Of a DNA stretch of 64,000 nt, positions 27,181 through 36,057 are shown one piece after another; position 1 is the stretch's first letter, and every line of letters begins with the position of its first letter. The stretch is taken from assembly GCF_009649955.1 (NCBI RefSeq), contig NZ_CP045875.1, positions 2,461,501-2,525,500 of the forward strand, in the 5' to 3' direction. The stretch comes from Heliorestis convoluta. GTDB lineage: Bacteria > Bacillota > Desulfitobacteriia > Heliobacteriales > Heliobacteriaceae. The translations under genes were made by a program, and so were the position numbers. Under the pieces are notes generated by a model. The model was not told the origin of the DNA. It made no database searches and saw nothing but the letters and a program-made list of their open reading frames with translations.

Positions 27181-28088
27181 TTATCCTGATCCTTTTCGAT
27201 TTTTTCTTTTTTTTCTATCTCTTTCTCTTCTTCCGCGGAGATAATGAGAACTTCGGGTGATGATGCATTGTCGCTAGAATCACTTTGGCTCATTGAGGGA
27301 AGGCTTTTGTCGTTTTCCGTGAGAGATGGCGTTGGCTGTACCTGGGTAGACTCTTCTCCTGCTTTGTATTTCCCTAGATTGACTGTTGCTTGGGTGGGTG
27401 CTTGTCCTGAAGGTCCTTCTTGATAAAAAAGGCTGCCAGTGGAATCCCCTCTTTTTTCTCCTTTAGAGAATTTTTCCCAGGACTGACTCAGCTTTTCGCT
27501 CCACTCTTTGCTAAGTAGGACTGTGCTATCCCAGAAGTGCCCTGTTTTTTCTGATGCTTTCTTGAACGTTTCTTCTACGGGATTTTCAACGACTGCAAGA
27601 TCGGTCAGAGAGGCTTCATGAACGAGAATCATATTCTGACTGATGGTGCGTATGGAGCGGGCAGGCAGCACCGCTTTGTTCTGAAACCAGTTGTCACCAA
27701 AGCTGCCGCGAAGTTCGATGGATATGATTTTTCCAGTATAGCGATCTAGGTAGTATTCATTGACAATGCCGATTTTTTCACCTTCTGTGGTGAGCACCTT
27801 GTTGCCAATGATGGCAATTTTCTCTTTGAACAGTTGAAATAGCTGTGGCAGATTGGTCGCTTTTTGAACCTGGTTGGCTTTATCCACGATGATAGCGGCT
27901 TCTCCAATCGAGTGAACTTTACTGAAGGGGATTACTTTCTGTTCTCGAAACAGGCCCTTTTGATCCACCTGTAAAGCAACCACTTCCATGGCTTTGGGGT
28001 CTACAATCAATCCGCGCACGGTTCCTATTTTTTGTCCTTCTTCCAGGCTTACGATGGGCCTTGTGAGTAAACTTTTGCTAGCTAGCAT
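27177..28088 (-). CDS. PRC-barrel domain protein
   Basis: A 303-residue protein with two PRC-barrel units at the N terminus: LTRPIVSLEEGQKIGTVRGLIVDPK (about residues 8-70) and IIGNKVLTTEGEKIGIVNEYYLD (about 92-155). The rest is a hydrophilic, low-complexity tail ending in Glu/Lys repeats. The PRC barrel is the fold of the photosynthetic reaction-centre H subunit and of RimM; heliobacterial reaction centres have no H subunit, so a link to photosynthesis is not implied. The SD (AAAGGAGG) lies inside a GAGGT-CCCC-ACCTC mini-hairpin. Function unknown. Confidence 0.8.
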   Translation of the reverse strand: MLASKSLLTRPIVSLEEGQKIGTVRGLIVDPKAMEVVALQVDQKGLFREQKVIPFSKVHSIGEAAIIVDKANQVQKATNLPQLFQLFKEKIAIIGNKVLTTEGEKIGIVNEYYLDRYTGKIISIELRGSFGDNWFQNKAVLPARSIRTISQNMILVHEASLTDLAVVENPVEETFKKASEKTGHFWDSTVLLSKEWSEKLSQSWEKFSKGEKRGDSTGSLFYQEGPSGQAPTQATVNLGKYKAGEESTQVQPTPSLTENDKSLPSMSQSDSSDNASSPEVLIISAEEEKEIEKKEKIEKDQDK

Positions 28089-28250
28089 GAGGTGGGGACC
28101 TCCTTTAGCTTGTTTTCTTCTTCATTTTTATGCCTAGAAGGGTAGAGTAATGACCGATTTTACCTTCTTCTTTGCGATTGCAATAGCACCTTTTGGGCCA
28201 TACTAGAAGGTGGAAAAGTCTATAATGTAATTGCAAAGGTGGTTCAAACA

Positions 28251-28913
28251 ATGGAGGTCATTCCATTAAAAGTTCAAAAAAGGGAACGAGGTAGTCGTGG
28301 TCAACTGAATAAAATGCGCAACCAAGGTCTATTGCCGGCTGTGTTGTATGGCAAGCAGAAAGACGACTTGTTGCTATCTGTCCCTGTAAAAGATTTACAA
28401 ACAATCCTTCATTCGGAAGGAGGACTCAATAGCATCATTGCTCTGCAACTAGAAGGACAGGCAAGTGAAGACAAACATACCGTTGTGGTGAGAGACATTC
28501 AACGAGATCCCATTACGCGTTCTTTTAACCATGTTGATTTTCAGCAAATCAACATGAATGAAGTAATCTCGGCTGAGTTGCCGATTCACTTTGTTGGTGA
28601 ATCCGTCGGCGTTAACGCCGGTGGCGTTATTCAACATGGTATTCGGTCTTTGCAAGTAGAAGGTATGCCAGCTCAATTGCCCGGGCGTATTGACGTAGAT
28701 ATTACTCAACTTGATCTACATGATAAGCTCTTTGTTCGAGATATTCAGGCACCGGAAGGGATTGAGATTACCTCTGATCCGGAACAGGTTGTTCTTTCCA
28801 TTGTGGTCCCACGGGCTGTTATAGAGAAAGAAGAAGTTACAGAAACGACAGAAGCGACTGCAGATGAAGAACGGACGGATGGGGCCAAGGAAGAGGAAAA
28901 AGAAGGGGAGTAG
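28251..28913 (+). CDS. rplY: Ribosomal protein L25 / general stress protein Ctc
   Basis: A 220-residue bL25 of the TL5/Ctc type that binds 5S rRNA. The N-terminal L25 domain contains RGSRGQLNKMRNQGLLPAVLYG and VVRDIQRDPITRSFNHVDFQ. The C-terminal beta domain ends near EQVVLSIVVPR, followed by an acidic tail. ATG 28251 has AAAGG 10 bases upstream; GTG 28239 overlaps that SD. It lies between prs and pth as ctc does in Bacillus. Whether it is stress-induced cannot be seen. Confidence 0.94.
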   Translation: MEVIPLKVQKRERGSRGQLNKMRNQGLLPAVLYGKQKDDLLLSVPVKDLQTILHSEGGLNSIIALQLEGQASEDKHTVVVRDIQRDPITRSFNHVDFQQINMNEVISAELPIHFVGESVGVNAGGVIQHGIRSLQVEGMPAQLPGRIDVDITQLDLHDKLFVRDIQAPEGIEITSDPEQVVLSIVVPRAVIEKEEVTETTEATADEERTDGAKEEEKEGE

Positions 28914-28914
28914 A

Positions 28915-28946
28915 AAAAAGCCGTCCTTGTCTGGGGCGGCTTTTTC
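28915..28946 (+). terminator. Rho-independent terminator after rplY
   Basis: AAAAAGCCG pairs with CGGCTTTTT, extended by CC/GG pairs, before TTTTTC. Confidence 0.85.
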
Positions 28947-29015
28947 TTACATAAAGTGTGAAAAAAAAGGGTATGACGTAAGAAGCAAGAAGTACTCCTA
29001 AAGGAGGCGATTGCA

Positions 29016-29582
29016 ATGAAGGCAATTATTGGACTTGGCAATCCAGGGAGAGAGTATGAAAGGACCCGACATAATGTTGGTTTTATGGTCCTTGATCGAT
29101 TGGCTCAGAACTGGGAAATAAACAACTATTCGTCGAAATTTCAAGGCGCTTTTGCAGAGAAGTTTGTCGGAACTGAAAAAGTGATCTTGTTGAAGCCCCA
29201 AACGTATATGAACCTGAGCGGACAAGCGGTGGCATCGCTTGCTAGTTTTTATAAGCTAGAACCTCAAGATTTGCTCGTTGTCTATGACGATCTTGATCTT
29301 GCTGTGGGGCGCATTCGGATTCGAGCACGAGGCAGCAGTGGTGGACACAATGGAATCAAGTCCATTATAGGCCATCTTGGCAGTGAGTTCTTTCCACGCT
29401 TAAAGATGGGGATAGGCAGACCGCCGGTGGGGCGTTCTGCTGCTTCTTATGTGCTAGAGCCCTTTGCAAAAGATGAAGAAGAGGGTTTAGATGCTATGAC
29501 GGAACAAGCTTGTGAAGCCATTGAATTGTGGCTATTAAAAGGCACGACAGAAGCAATGAATCGCTTTAATGCAAAAAGTTAA
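29016..29582 (+). CDS. pth: Peptidyl-tRNA hydrolase
   Basis: Releases tRNA from stalled peptidyl-tRNA. It has 188 residues with IGLGNPGREYERTRHNVGFM (catalytic His in the RHN motif), LLKPQTYMNLSG, VVYDDLDL and RGSSGGHNGIKSI. ATG 29016 has AAAGGAGG upstream. Its last 17 bases overlap the end of the converging nucleotidyltransferase gene, so there is no terminator space between them. Confidence 0.97.
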   Translation: MKAIIGLGNPGREYERTRHNVGFMVLDRLAQNWEINNYSSKFQGAFAEKFVGTEKVILLKPQTYMNLSGQAVASLASFYKLEPQDLLVVYDDLDLAVGRIRIRARGSSGGHNGIKSIIGHLGSEFFPRLKMGIGRPPVGRSAASYVLEPFAKDEEEGLDAMTEQACEAIELWLLKGTTEAMNRFNAKS

Positions 29583-30300
29583 GAAGAACGGCTAGTCGGA
29601 TTTTTTCTTCGAGCCACTTTTTCGTTTTGATTTGAACAAGTTCGTTGTTATAATACCTCTCTAAACTTTGAAGGCGCCTTACTTTTTCTTGAAGATAGCA
29701 ATCAATCTCTTTGTTGTCGATGGCACCACTTTTTAAGGCCAACAAGGGCCCCCTCTCTTCTTCGGGGTACCAGATGGCTCGCCCAAAATCCCATTCATAG
29801 TGATAATACCGCTCAAGCAAGTCAAGGAGACGGTAGGCGTGCAGAGCCTCTTTTGTGTCGTAGCCTTTTTGGGCTACTGCATCTTTCGTAGTCGCAGTGC
29901 CTTTGCGCAAATTCTTGATTTTTTCCTTGCTATGACCGATACAAGCGCGATAGAGACCTGGCCTGTTCATAGATGCCAGTTTTTCTCTTTTTTCGATTAA
30001 CTGCTCAAGCAAGTCATGATAACGAGGTGTAGCATATACTTTGATACTGAAGAGGATTTCTAAAAAATAAGGATTGCCTTTTCCAAGCAGTTGACAGAAT
30101 CGTCTGATATCATGAACTGTGAAATCTCGCTCTGGAGAGTTATGAGACTGTGTATAGTAGGTGCCATCGTATAAATCGTCGAAAGAAGGAGAAACCAAAT
30201 ACTTCCAATCCTCGTCAGAATTGGCTTCCTTGAGGTTGTAATTAGGAGAACCTACTAAAGCGGCTATGACGACGCTTCGACCGTCAAATGATTGCTCCAA
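29566..30300 (-). CDS. RlaP-type predicted nucleotidyltransferase
   Basis: A 244-residue protein of the DNA polymerase beta-like nucleotidyltransferase superfamily, RlaP/YcgL type. It has VVIAALVGSPNYNLKEANSDEDWKYLV (the GS...SDxD catalytic loop), then a helical C-terminal domain with AYRLLDLLERYY. In some phages and bacteria RlaP proteins act with RNA ligases; no partner is adjacent here. TTG 30300 follows AAGGAGG. The gene sits on the minus strand between pth and mfd, where Bacillus has yabK/fin. A real function is not predictable. Confidence 0.82.
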   Translation of the reverse strand: MEQSFDGRSVVIAALVGSPNYNLKEANSDEDWKYLVSPSFDDLYDGTYYTQSHNSPERDFTVHDIRRFCQLLGKGNPYFLEILFSIKVYATPRYHDLLEQLIEKREKLASMNRPGLYRACIGHSKEKIKNLRKGTATTKDAVAQKGYDTKEALHAYRLLDLLERYYHYEWDFGRAIWYPEEERGPLLALKSGAIDNKEIDCYLQEKVRRLQSLERYYNNELVQIKTKKWLEEKIRLAVLLNFLH

Positions 30301-30349
30301 GGAAAGAACCTCCTTACTTTTCTCAGCAAAGGTAGGGAGCGGCTTCTGC

Positions 30350-30379
30350 TTGACCGAAGAAGTTTATTCAATCTATAAT
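30350..30379 (+). promoter_or_regulatory. Sigma-A promoter for mfd
   Basis: TTGACC (30350-30355), an 18-base spacer and a perfect TATAAT (30374-30379). The start near 30386 gives a leader of about 100 bases carrying a hairpin. Confidence 0.75.
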
Positions 30380-30392
30380 GGGAACGAATTGA

Positions 30393-30425
30393 GCACCCCT
30401 ATTCCCCCCAATGGAATAGGGGTGC
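30393..30425 (+). promoter_or_regulatory. 13-bp perfect hairpin in the mfd leader
   Basis: GCACCCCTATTCC pairs perfectly with GGAATAGGGGTGC around a CCCCAAT loop, and GGGAAC/GTTCCC can extend it. No T-run follows, so it is unlikely to be a terminator. It lies just after the predicted transcription start and may stabilise the 5' end of the mRNA. Confidence 0.6.
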
Positions 30426-30483
30426 CTGTTCCCCTGTCCATTATGGTGCATACGATGGGTCTGGGGGAGAGAGGAGAGAGAGA

Positions 30484-33400
30484 ATGATCCAAGAGTTGCA
30501 TCGAGGCAACCTTTTTGAGTATATGGCTCATACAGCAGAATTTCAGCGCCTCTGGGCTTTGTGGGCTGGGAAATCAAAAGCCTACAGTGTAGTAGGCCTT
30601 TCTACGAGCCAGAAGACATTGTTGATGGCGACGATGGTTCGTCAGTCAAGTAGACCTCTTTTTGTGGTTACCTATAGTGCTTATCAGGCGAAAAAGATGA
30701 TAGAGGATTTACAGACTTTTTTGCCTGATGAGGAAATCTTATTCTTCCCAGCTACTGAAGTAATGCCTTATGAGGTTCTTTCTTCGAGTCATGAATTGGC
30801 GACACAAAGGCTCAGGGTGTTAACGCGCTTGGCACGCAAAGAGCCTGTTACGGTGGTAACGACTGTCGATGCTCTGCTCAAAAAGCTGGTTCCACCAAGA
30901 GTTATGGAACGAAGCCTGCTATCTTTTTCCTGTGGTCAGATCATGAATATTGGTAATATTGTGTCAGAACTTCATGATTTAGGCTATGAGCGGGCACCTC
31001 TCGTGGAGCGGCGAGGACAATTTTCCTTGCGTGGTGGGATTTTGGATATTTATCCCATGAACCAGGAAGTGCCGGCGCGCATTGAGTTTTTTGATGATGA
31101 AGTTGATACGATTCGGATTTTCGATCTTGACTCACAGCGTTCTCAAGAAAAAGTATCTTTTTACGAAATCGGACCGGCTCGTGAAATGCTATTGTCCACT
31201 CGGGAACGAGAAGAAGGTCGATGTCGCCTTCAGGCAGAGACAAAAAGCGTCATCGAGAAACTTTTAGAGAAAAAACAAGAAGAAGCGGCGGCGCGATTGC
31301 AGGAAAAAATGGAGTCCTATGTGGCACAGCTAGAAGCCGGTATCTGGGTAGAAGGTATGGAACAATTTCAGAACTTTTTCTACCCCGATCAAGTCACTTT
31401 GCTTGATTACGCACATCCTGAAAGCTTGCTCTATTGGGACGAGCCGATGCGTATGGAAGAGTCAGCTGAGGCAAAGGGAAAAGAAATTGAAGAAACATTT
31501 ATCCATTTGTTAGCAGCAGGAGGCGCTTTACCAGTACAGCAGACCAACTATCTTACCTATCAAGATATCATGGCTCATCTTAAGGGAAAAGCGCTTTTCT
31601 TTCTTTCTTTGTTGCCTAAAAAGATTGCTACGGTAAAGCTGGAGAATACGATCCATTTCACAGGCAAAACAATGCATTCTTTTATGGGCAAATTGAATAT
31701 GCTGGCTGAGGAGCTTCAAGGTTTTCGGCAAAAGAAATATGCTACTGTCTTGGTGGTAGCAACAAAGGCAAGGCAAAGTCACGTAATCCAAGTATTGCGC
31801 GACTATGGCGTGGAAAGCTACGCTTTGGGAGCGATTGATGACACTTTAGAGCCCGGAACGATTGCTGTCGTTGTGGGTGCCTTAGAAGGCGGCATGGAGT
31901 TGCCCCAGAGTAAGTTGCTTGTAATTACAGATAGTGAGATTTTTGGGCGAGAGAAAAAAGCAAGAAAGACGAAGAAAAGTCGAGAAGGTGCTAAGATAGA
32001 TTCATTTCTCGATCTTTCAGTCGGTGATTATGTCGTTCATGTCAATCATGGGATTGGTCGCTACGTTGGCGTAGAAAAGCTTGTTGTCGGTGGCTTTCAT
32101 AAAGATTACTTGGTTGTTAAGTATGCCGGAGAAGATCGACTTTACGTTCCTACGGAGCAAGTCCATTTAATTCAAAAATACGTCGGTGCCGAAGGGGTCG
32201 CGCCGAAAGTGTATCGTCTCGGCGGGAACGACTGGCAAAAAGTAAAGAATAAAGTGAAAGAGTCTGTCCGAGAGATGGCTGGAGAGCTGTTAAAGCTTTA
32301 TGCAGCACGAGAGAGCCAGAGAGGGACCGCTTTTTCTTCTGATACGTCATGGCAGCGAGAGTTTGAAGAAAGCTTTATGTACGAAGAGACGCCTGATCAG
32401 CTTCGCTCAATCGAAGAAGTAAAAAAGGATATGGAGAAGATAAAGCCCATGGATCGCTTGCTTTGTGGTGATGTGGGCTATGGCAAAACAGAAGTAGCCA
32501 TTCGAGCTGCTTTTAAAGCCGTCTGTGATAACAAACAAGTGGCCATTTTAGTTCCGACGACCATATTAGCGCAACAACATTACAATACTTTTCGGGAGCG
32601 GTTTCGCAATTACCCTGAGATTCAAGTAGAAATGCTTTCTCGATTCCGCTCGGCCAAAGAACAAAAAGCAACGATTGAAGGCTTGAAACTAGGTACTGTT
32701 GATGTGGTGATAGGCACCCACCGACTTGTATCGAATGACATTCGCTTTAAAGATCTAGGTCTTTTAATTATTGATGAAGAGCAGCGATTTGGTGTAGCCC
32801 ATAAAGAGAAAATTAAACAACTGCGTACCAATGTGGATGTACTAACTTTATCGGCTACGCCCATACCAAGGACACTCCATATGTCCTTAGTCGGTCTTCG
32901 CGATATGTCTACCATTGAAACGCCGCCAGAAGATCGTTATCCCGTTCAAACCTATGTGGTCGAGCATAGTTATGAGATGATTCGAGAAGCCATTCGTCGT
33001 GAATTAGGACGTGGTGGTCAAGTTTATTATGTGCGCAATCGTGTGGAAGATCTCGATCGGATTGTACGAGATTTGAATAAGCTTGTTCCCGAAGCTCGAA
33101 TTGCAATAGGTCATGGTAAGATGCGGGAAGATCAACTTGAGCAGGTTATGATGGACTTTTTAGAAGGGGAATATAATGTTCTCGTCTGTACAACGATTAT
33201 CGAAACAGGGCTCGATGTTCCCAATGTGAATACCTTGATCGTAGATGGTGCTGATATGATGGGACTGTCCCAGCTATACCAGTTGCGAGGTCGTGTAGGT
33301 CGCTCTAACCGATTGGCTTATGCCTATTTTACCTACAGAAAAGATAAAGTGCTGACGGAAGTGGCTGAAAAGCGCTTGCACGCGATTCGGGAGTTTACCG

Positions 33401-34125
33401 AACTTGGTTCCGGTTTTAAGATTGCCATGCGCGATCTGGAAATTCGAGGTGTGGGCAATTTGCTGGGCCCTGAGCAGCATGGACAGATGGTATCAGTTGG
33501 TTTTGATTTGTATTGTCGCCTGCTAGAGGAGGCGATTCAGGAGTTAAAAGGAGATAATGGAGAGAAAAAGGAAGAACTGTCAGAGTTGACGTTGGAACTG
33601 AAAGTGGATGCTTTCATTCCAGATAGCTATATCGCTGATTCTGCCTCAAAAGTGCAGATTTACAAACGCTTGTTATCCCTACGAAAACTAGAAGACGTGG
33701 ATGCACTTGAAGAAGAGCTCATCGATCGCTATGGTGATTTACCGGATTCTGTCCATAACCTGGTTCTGCTTAGCAAAGTTAGGGTGCGAGGTGCCTTGGT
33801 GTCTCTTGCTTCAATCCATCAGTCAAAAGATTCTTTGAGTCTCCGCTTTTTGCCGCAGGCACAGTTAAACAGTATGGCCATTGCAGAAGTATTGAAGCTA
33901 GACCGAAAAATCAAGTTTTCCAATGGTGGATATGAAATGTTGCTAAAAACAACAGCCCTGCAGGGGCGGGAAATCCTGCTACTACTCGATAAAATGATTG
34001 CTGCCTTGCATAAAGGGCTTGAAAAAGCTTCTTCGACGGAGCAAGCTGCCTCAATGGAACAAAAAGTTGCTTCCGTTCCAAAAGCAGCAGCGACATCGAC
34101 TCTTGTGTGGCCACCGTCGCGGTAA
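30484..34125 (+). CDS. mfd: Transcription-repair coupling factor Mfd
   Basis: Mfd removes RNA polymerase stalled at DNA damage and recruits UvrA. The full 1213 residues are present. A UvrB-like N-terminal region has LRGGILDIYPMN, the polymerase-binding domain contains VGDYVVHVNHGIGRYVG, and the helicase core has CGDVGYGKTEVAIRAAF (Walker A), IIDEEQRFG and QLRGRVGRSNRLAYAY. The D7 domain and a Ser/Ala/Thr-rich tail follow. ATG 30484 has a purine-rich SD. Own promoter upstream, terminator downstream. Confidence 0.98.
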   Translation: MIQELHRGNLFEYMAHTAEFQRLWALWAGKSKAYSVVGLSTSQKTLLMATMVRQSSRPLFVVTYSAYQAKKMIEDLQTFLPDEEILFFPATEVMPYEVLSSSHELATQRLRVLTRLARKEPVTVVTTVDALLKKLVPPRVMERSLLSFSCGQIMNIGNIVSELHDLGYERAPLVERRGQFSLRGGILDIYPMNQEVPARIEFFDDEVDTIRIFDLDSQRSQEKVSFYEIGPAREMLLSTREREEGRCRLQAETKSVIEKLLEKKQEEAAARLQEKMESYVAQLEAGIWVEGMEQFQNFFYPDQVTLLDYAHPESLLYWDEPMRMEESAEAKGKEIEETFIHLLAAGGALPVQQTNYLTYQDIMAHLKGKALFFLSLLPKKIATVKLENTIHFTGKTMHSFMGKLNMLAEELQGFRQKKYATVLVVATKARQSHVIQVLRDYGVESYALGAIDDTLEPGTIAVVVGALEGGMELPQSKLLVITDSEIFGREKKARKTKKSREGAKIDSFLDLSVGDYVVHVNHGIGRYVGVEKLVVGGFHKDYLVVKYAGEDRLYVPTEQVHLIQKYVGAEGVAPKVYRLGGNDWQKVKNKVKESVREMAGELLKLYAARESQRGTAFSSDTSWQREFEESFMYEETPDQLRSIEEVKKDMEKIKPMDRLLCGDVGYGKTEVAIRAAFKAVCDNKQVAILVPTTILAQQHYNTFRERFRNYPEIQVEMLSRFRSAKEQKATIEGLKLGTVDVVIGTHRLVSNDIRFKDLGLLIIDEEQRFGVAHKEKIKQLRTNVDVLTLSATPIPRTLHMSLVGLRDMSTIETPPEDRYPVQTYVVEHSYEMIREAIRRELGRGGQVYYVRNRVEDLDRIVRDLNKLVPEARIAIGHGKMREDQLEQVMMDFLEGEYNVLVCTTIIETGLDVPNVNTLIVDGADMMGLSQLYQLRGRVGRSNRLAYAYFTYRKDKVLTEVAEKRLHAIREFTELGSGFKIAMRDLEIRGVGNLLGPEQHGQMVSVGFDLYCRLLEEAIQELKGDNGEKKEELSELTLELKVDAFIPDSYIADSASKVQIYKRLLSLRKLEDVDALEEELIDRYGDLPDSVHNLVLLSKVRVRGALVSLASIHQSKDSLSLRFLPQAQLNSMAIAEVLKLDRKIKFSNGGYEMLLKTTALQGREILLLLDKMIAALHKGLEKASSTEQAASMEQKVASVPKAAATSTLVWPPSR

Positions 34126-34184
34126 AGGAAGGAATCGCAATTCTTGCGTTCAGTCTGAAGGAAAATTTCTACTTTTTAAGCAAC

Positions 34185-34216
34185 AAAAACACCCAACGAA
34201 GGCTGGGTGTTTTTTA
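34185..34216 (+). terminator. Rho-independent terminator after mfd
   Basis: AAAAACACCCA pairs with TGGGTGTTTTT around an eight-base loop, followed by T residues. Confidence 0.88.
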
Positions 34217-34285
34217 CATTTTGCTTGCTGCACCAGTTTAAGAATGTTATAATCGTTGCAATAGTGAAGAAAGGGGCAAGAATTG

Positions 34286-35221
34286 TTGAAAAAATATTTA
34301 CGGCTTTATATGGGTGTTCTTATAGCACTCCTATCGTTAACTTTGTTAGCAGGCTGTTCTGGAAACTCTGTAGTTGCAACTGTGAATGGAGAATCGTTGT
34401 ATCGCCATGAGCTAGACAAGCGTGTGGATCGTTACAAAATGGAATTGGCGGCCCGTGGTGTTACGGAAAATAACAAAGACATGATCGCTATGATGGAACA
34501 GCAAGAGCTAGAGCGTATGATTGAAGAAAAGCTTTATGAACAAGAAGCGATTAAATTGAATATTCAAGTTACTGATGAGCAAGTAGAAGAAGAATTGGCA
34601 AAAGAGAAGATGCGCTTTCAGTCAGAAGAAGAATATTTAGCAGCTCTTCAACAAGTTGAGCTGACAGATCAAGAATTCAGAGAAATTATTCGAGAAGGCA
34701 TTATGCTCTATGAGCTTTTTGAGCATATTACGGCAGATATAGAAGTATCTGAAGAAGATATGCGACAATATTATGAGGCTCACCCTGAAAAGTTTGTAGA
34801 GCCAGAGCAAGTGGAAGCTTCTCATATTCTAGTTGAATCAGAAGAAGAAGCAAGGGAGATTATTGCTCAACTGAGAGCGGGCGCTAATTTTGCCCAGTTG
34901 GCCAAGGATACGTCAATTGATCAAGTATCTGGTGAAAGAGGTGGCGAATTGGGCTTTTTCACTAGAGAAGACATGGTAGAAGAATTTGCCAACGCTGCCT
35001 TCTCTTTGAACATTGGTCAATACAGCCAAGAACCTGTACCTTCTCTCTTTGGTTATCATATTATTCTTGTGCAAGACAAAAAAGCAGAGAAGAAACTGAC
35101 TTTTGAGGAAGCAAGAACACAATTGCAGATTGAGCTTCCAACAGAGAAAAAAGTAGAGAAATTTGAAAGCTGGTTCGAACAAGTAAAATCAATGGCTGAA
35201 ATCGAAAGAAAAATTGCATAG
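34286..35221 (+). CDS. PrsA/SurA-type peptidyl-prolyl isomerase lipoprotein
   Basis: An extracytoplasmic foldase of about 311 residues. The N terminus has a basic start, a hydrophobic core and the lipobox LLAGC, so it should be lipid-anchored. A SurA-N-like helical part follows (NGESLYRHELDKR, EQQELERMIEEKLYEQEAIKL). A parvulin domain then begins at EASHILVESEEEAREIIAQL and includes GGELGFFTREDMVEEFANAAF and GYHIILVQDKK. Likely helps secreted proteins fold. TTG 34286 or 34283 follows AAAGGGG. It occupies the interval between mfd and spoVT. Confidence 0.9.
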   Translation: MKKYLRLYMGVLIALLSLTLLAGCSGNSVVATVNGESLYRHELDKRVDRYKMELAARGVTENNKDMIAMMEQQELERMIEEKLYEQEAIKLNIQVTDEQVEEELAKEKMRFQSEEEYLAALQQVELTDQEFREIIREGIMLYELFEHITADIEVSEEDMRQYYEAHPEKFVEPEQVEASHILVESEEEAREIIAQLRAGANFAQLAKDTSIDQVSGERGGELGFFTREDMVEEFANAAFSLNIGQYSQEPVPSLFGYHIILVQDKKAEKKLTFEEARTQLQIELPTEKKVEKFESWFEQVKSMAEIERKIA

Positions 35222-35230
35222 CTTTTTTTC

Positions 35231-35272
35231 TATCCCCGGATAATTTTTAGAGTTATTCGGGGATATACTTTT
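35231..35272 (+). terminator. Terminator after the foldase gene
   Basis: TATCCCCGGATAA pairs with TTATTCGGGGATA with one wobble, and a short T-rich tail (CTTTTTATG) follows. Confidence 0.7.
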
Positions 35273-35340
35273 TATGGGGTAAAGAGTCATCGATCCATTG
35301 ATTTGGTGAGGTGCAGTGATGGCATCTCAATGGAAAAAAA

Positions 35341-35371
35341 TGAATAACCCTTTGAGGTGAGATATATACTA
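35341..35371 (+). promoter_or_regulatory. Sigma-G-type promoter for spoVT
   Basis: TGAATA (35341-35346), an 18-base spacer and TATACTA (35365-35371) agree closely with the forespore sigma-G consensus (TGAATA / CATACTA). In Bacillus spoVT is a sigma-G gene. It lies about 50 bases before the spoVT ATG. Confidence 0.75.
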
Positions 35372-35421
35372 TCACTGAACCGCACCCCGATAAAGGCCCA
35401 AAAAGGAGGGATGGGAAAGGG

Positions 35422-35985
35422 ATGAAAGCAACGGGCATCGTACGGCGAATCGATGATCTCGGTCGCGTTGTAATTCCAAAGGAAATACGTAGAACCTTAC
35501 GTATCCGTGAAGGTGATCCCTTAGAGATTTTCGTTGACCGTGAAGGCGAAGTTATCTTAAAGAAGTACTCGCCCATTGGAGAATTAGGGGATTTTGCAAA
35601 GGAATATGCTGACTCCTTAAGTGAGGCCACGGGGCATATTGCTTGTATTGCCGATCGAGATAATATAATCGCTGTGGCAGGAGCTCCGAAAAAAGAGTTC
35701 CTTGGAAAACCGATAGGTCCTGCAGTGGAACGAGTCATGGAAGAGCGTAAAGCTGTACTCATCCATAAACCTGGCGAGCATACCCATTGCAAAGGTTGTC
35801 CATCGACAGAAGAAGAAATGGACTGTAAGTTTACGGCTGAAGTCATTGCGCCAATTATTGCAGAAGGCGATCCTATAGGAGCTGTTCTTTTGGCTTCCAA
35901 AGATCCCAATGCGAAAATGGGAGATATGGAGATCAAGCTTGCTGAAACGGCTGCTGGTTTTCTAGCAAAGCAAATGGAGCAGTAG
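35422..35985 (+). CDS. spoVT: Stage V sporulation regulator SpoVT
   Basis: Forespore-specific transcription regulator, 187 residues. N-terminal AbrB domain: MKATGIVRRIDDLGRVVIPKEIRRTLRIREGDPLEIFVD. The C-terminal GAF-like domain includes HIACIADRDNIIAVAGAPKKE and a CKGC...C region. ATG 35422 follows AAAGGG; AGGAGG lies slightly further up. The preceding sigma-G promoter fits its role in late sporulation. It is followed by a hairpin and a flippase gene, as in Bacillus (spoVT-yabM). Confidence 0.97.
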   Translation: MKATGIVRRIDDLGRVVIPKEIRRTLRIREGDPLEIFVDREGEVILKKYSPIGELGDFAKEYADSLSEATGHIACIADRDNIIAVAGAPKKEFLGKPIGPAVERVMEERKAVLIHKPGEHTHCKGCPSTEEEMDCKFTAEVIAPIIAEGDPIGAVLLASKDPNAKMGDMEIKLAETAAGFLAKQMEQ

Positions 35986-36013
35986 CTTTTTCTGATCGGA
36001 AAAGTGGAGTGCG

Positions 36014-36039
36014 AAAGCATAACCTTGGGGTTATGCTTT
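36014..36039 (+). terminator. 11-bp hairpin between spoVT and the flippase gene
   Basis: AAAGCATAACC (36014-36024) pairs perfectly with GGTTATGCTTT around TTGG. There is no following T-run, so termination may be partial. Confidence 0.5.
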
Positions 36040-36057
36040 GCCGCGTTATCGGGGGTG

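Noticed and set aside
36004-36057. Longer N terminus of the SpoVB-like flippase
   Set aside because: It would include the spoVT hairpin, and family members start near the first membrane helix.
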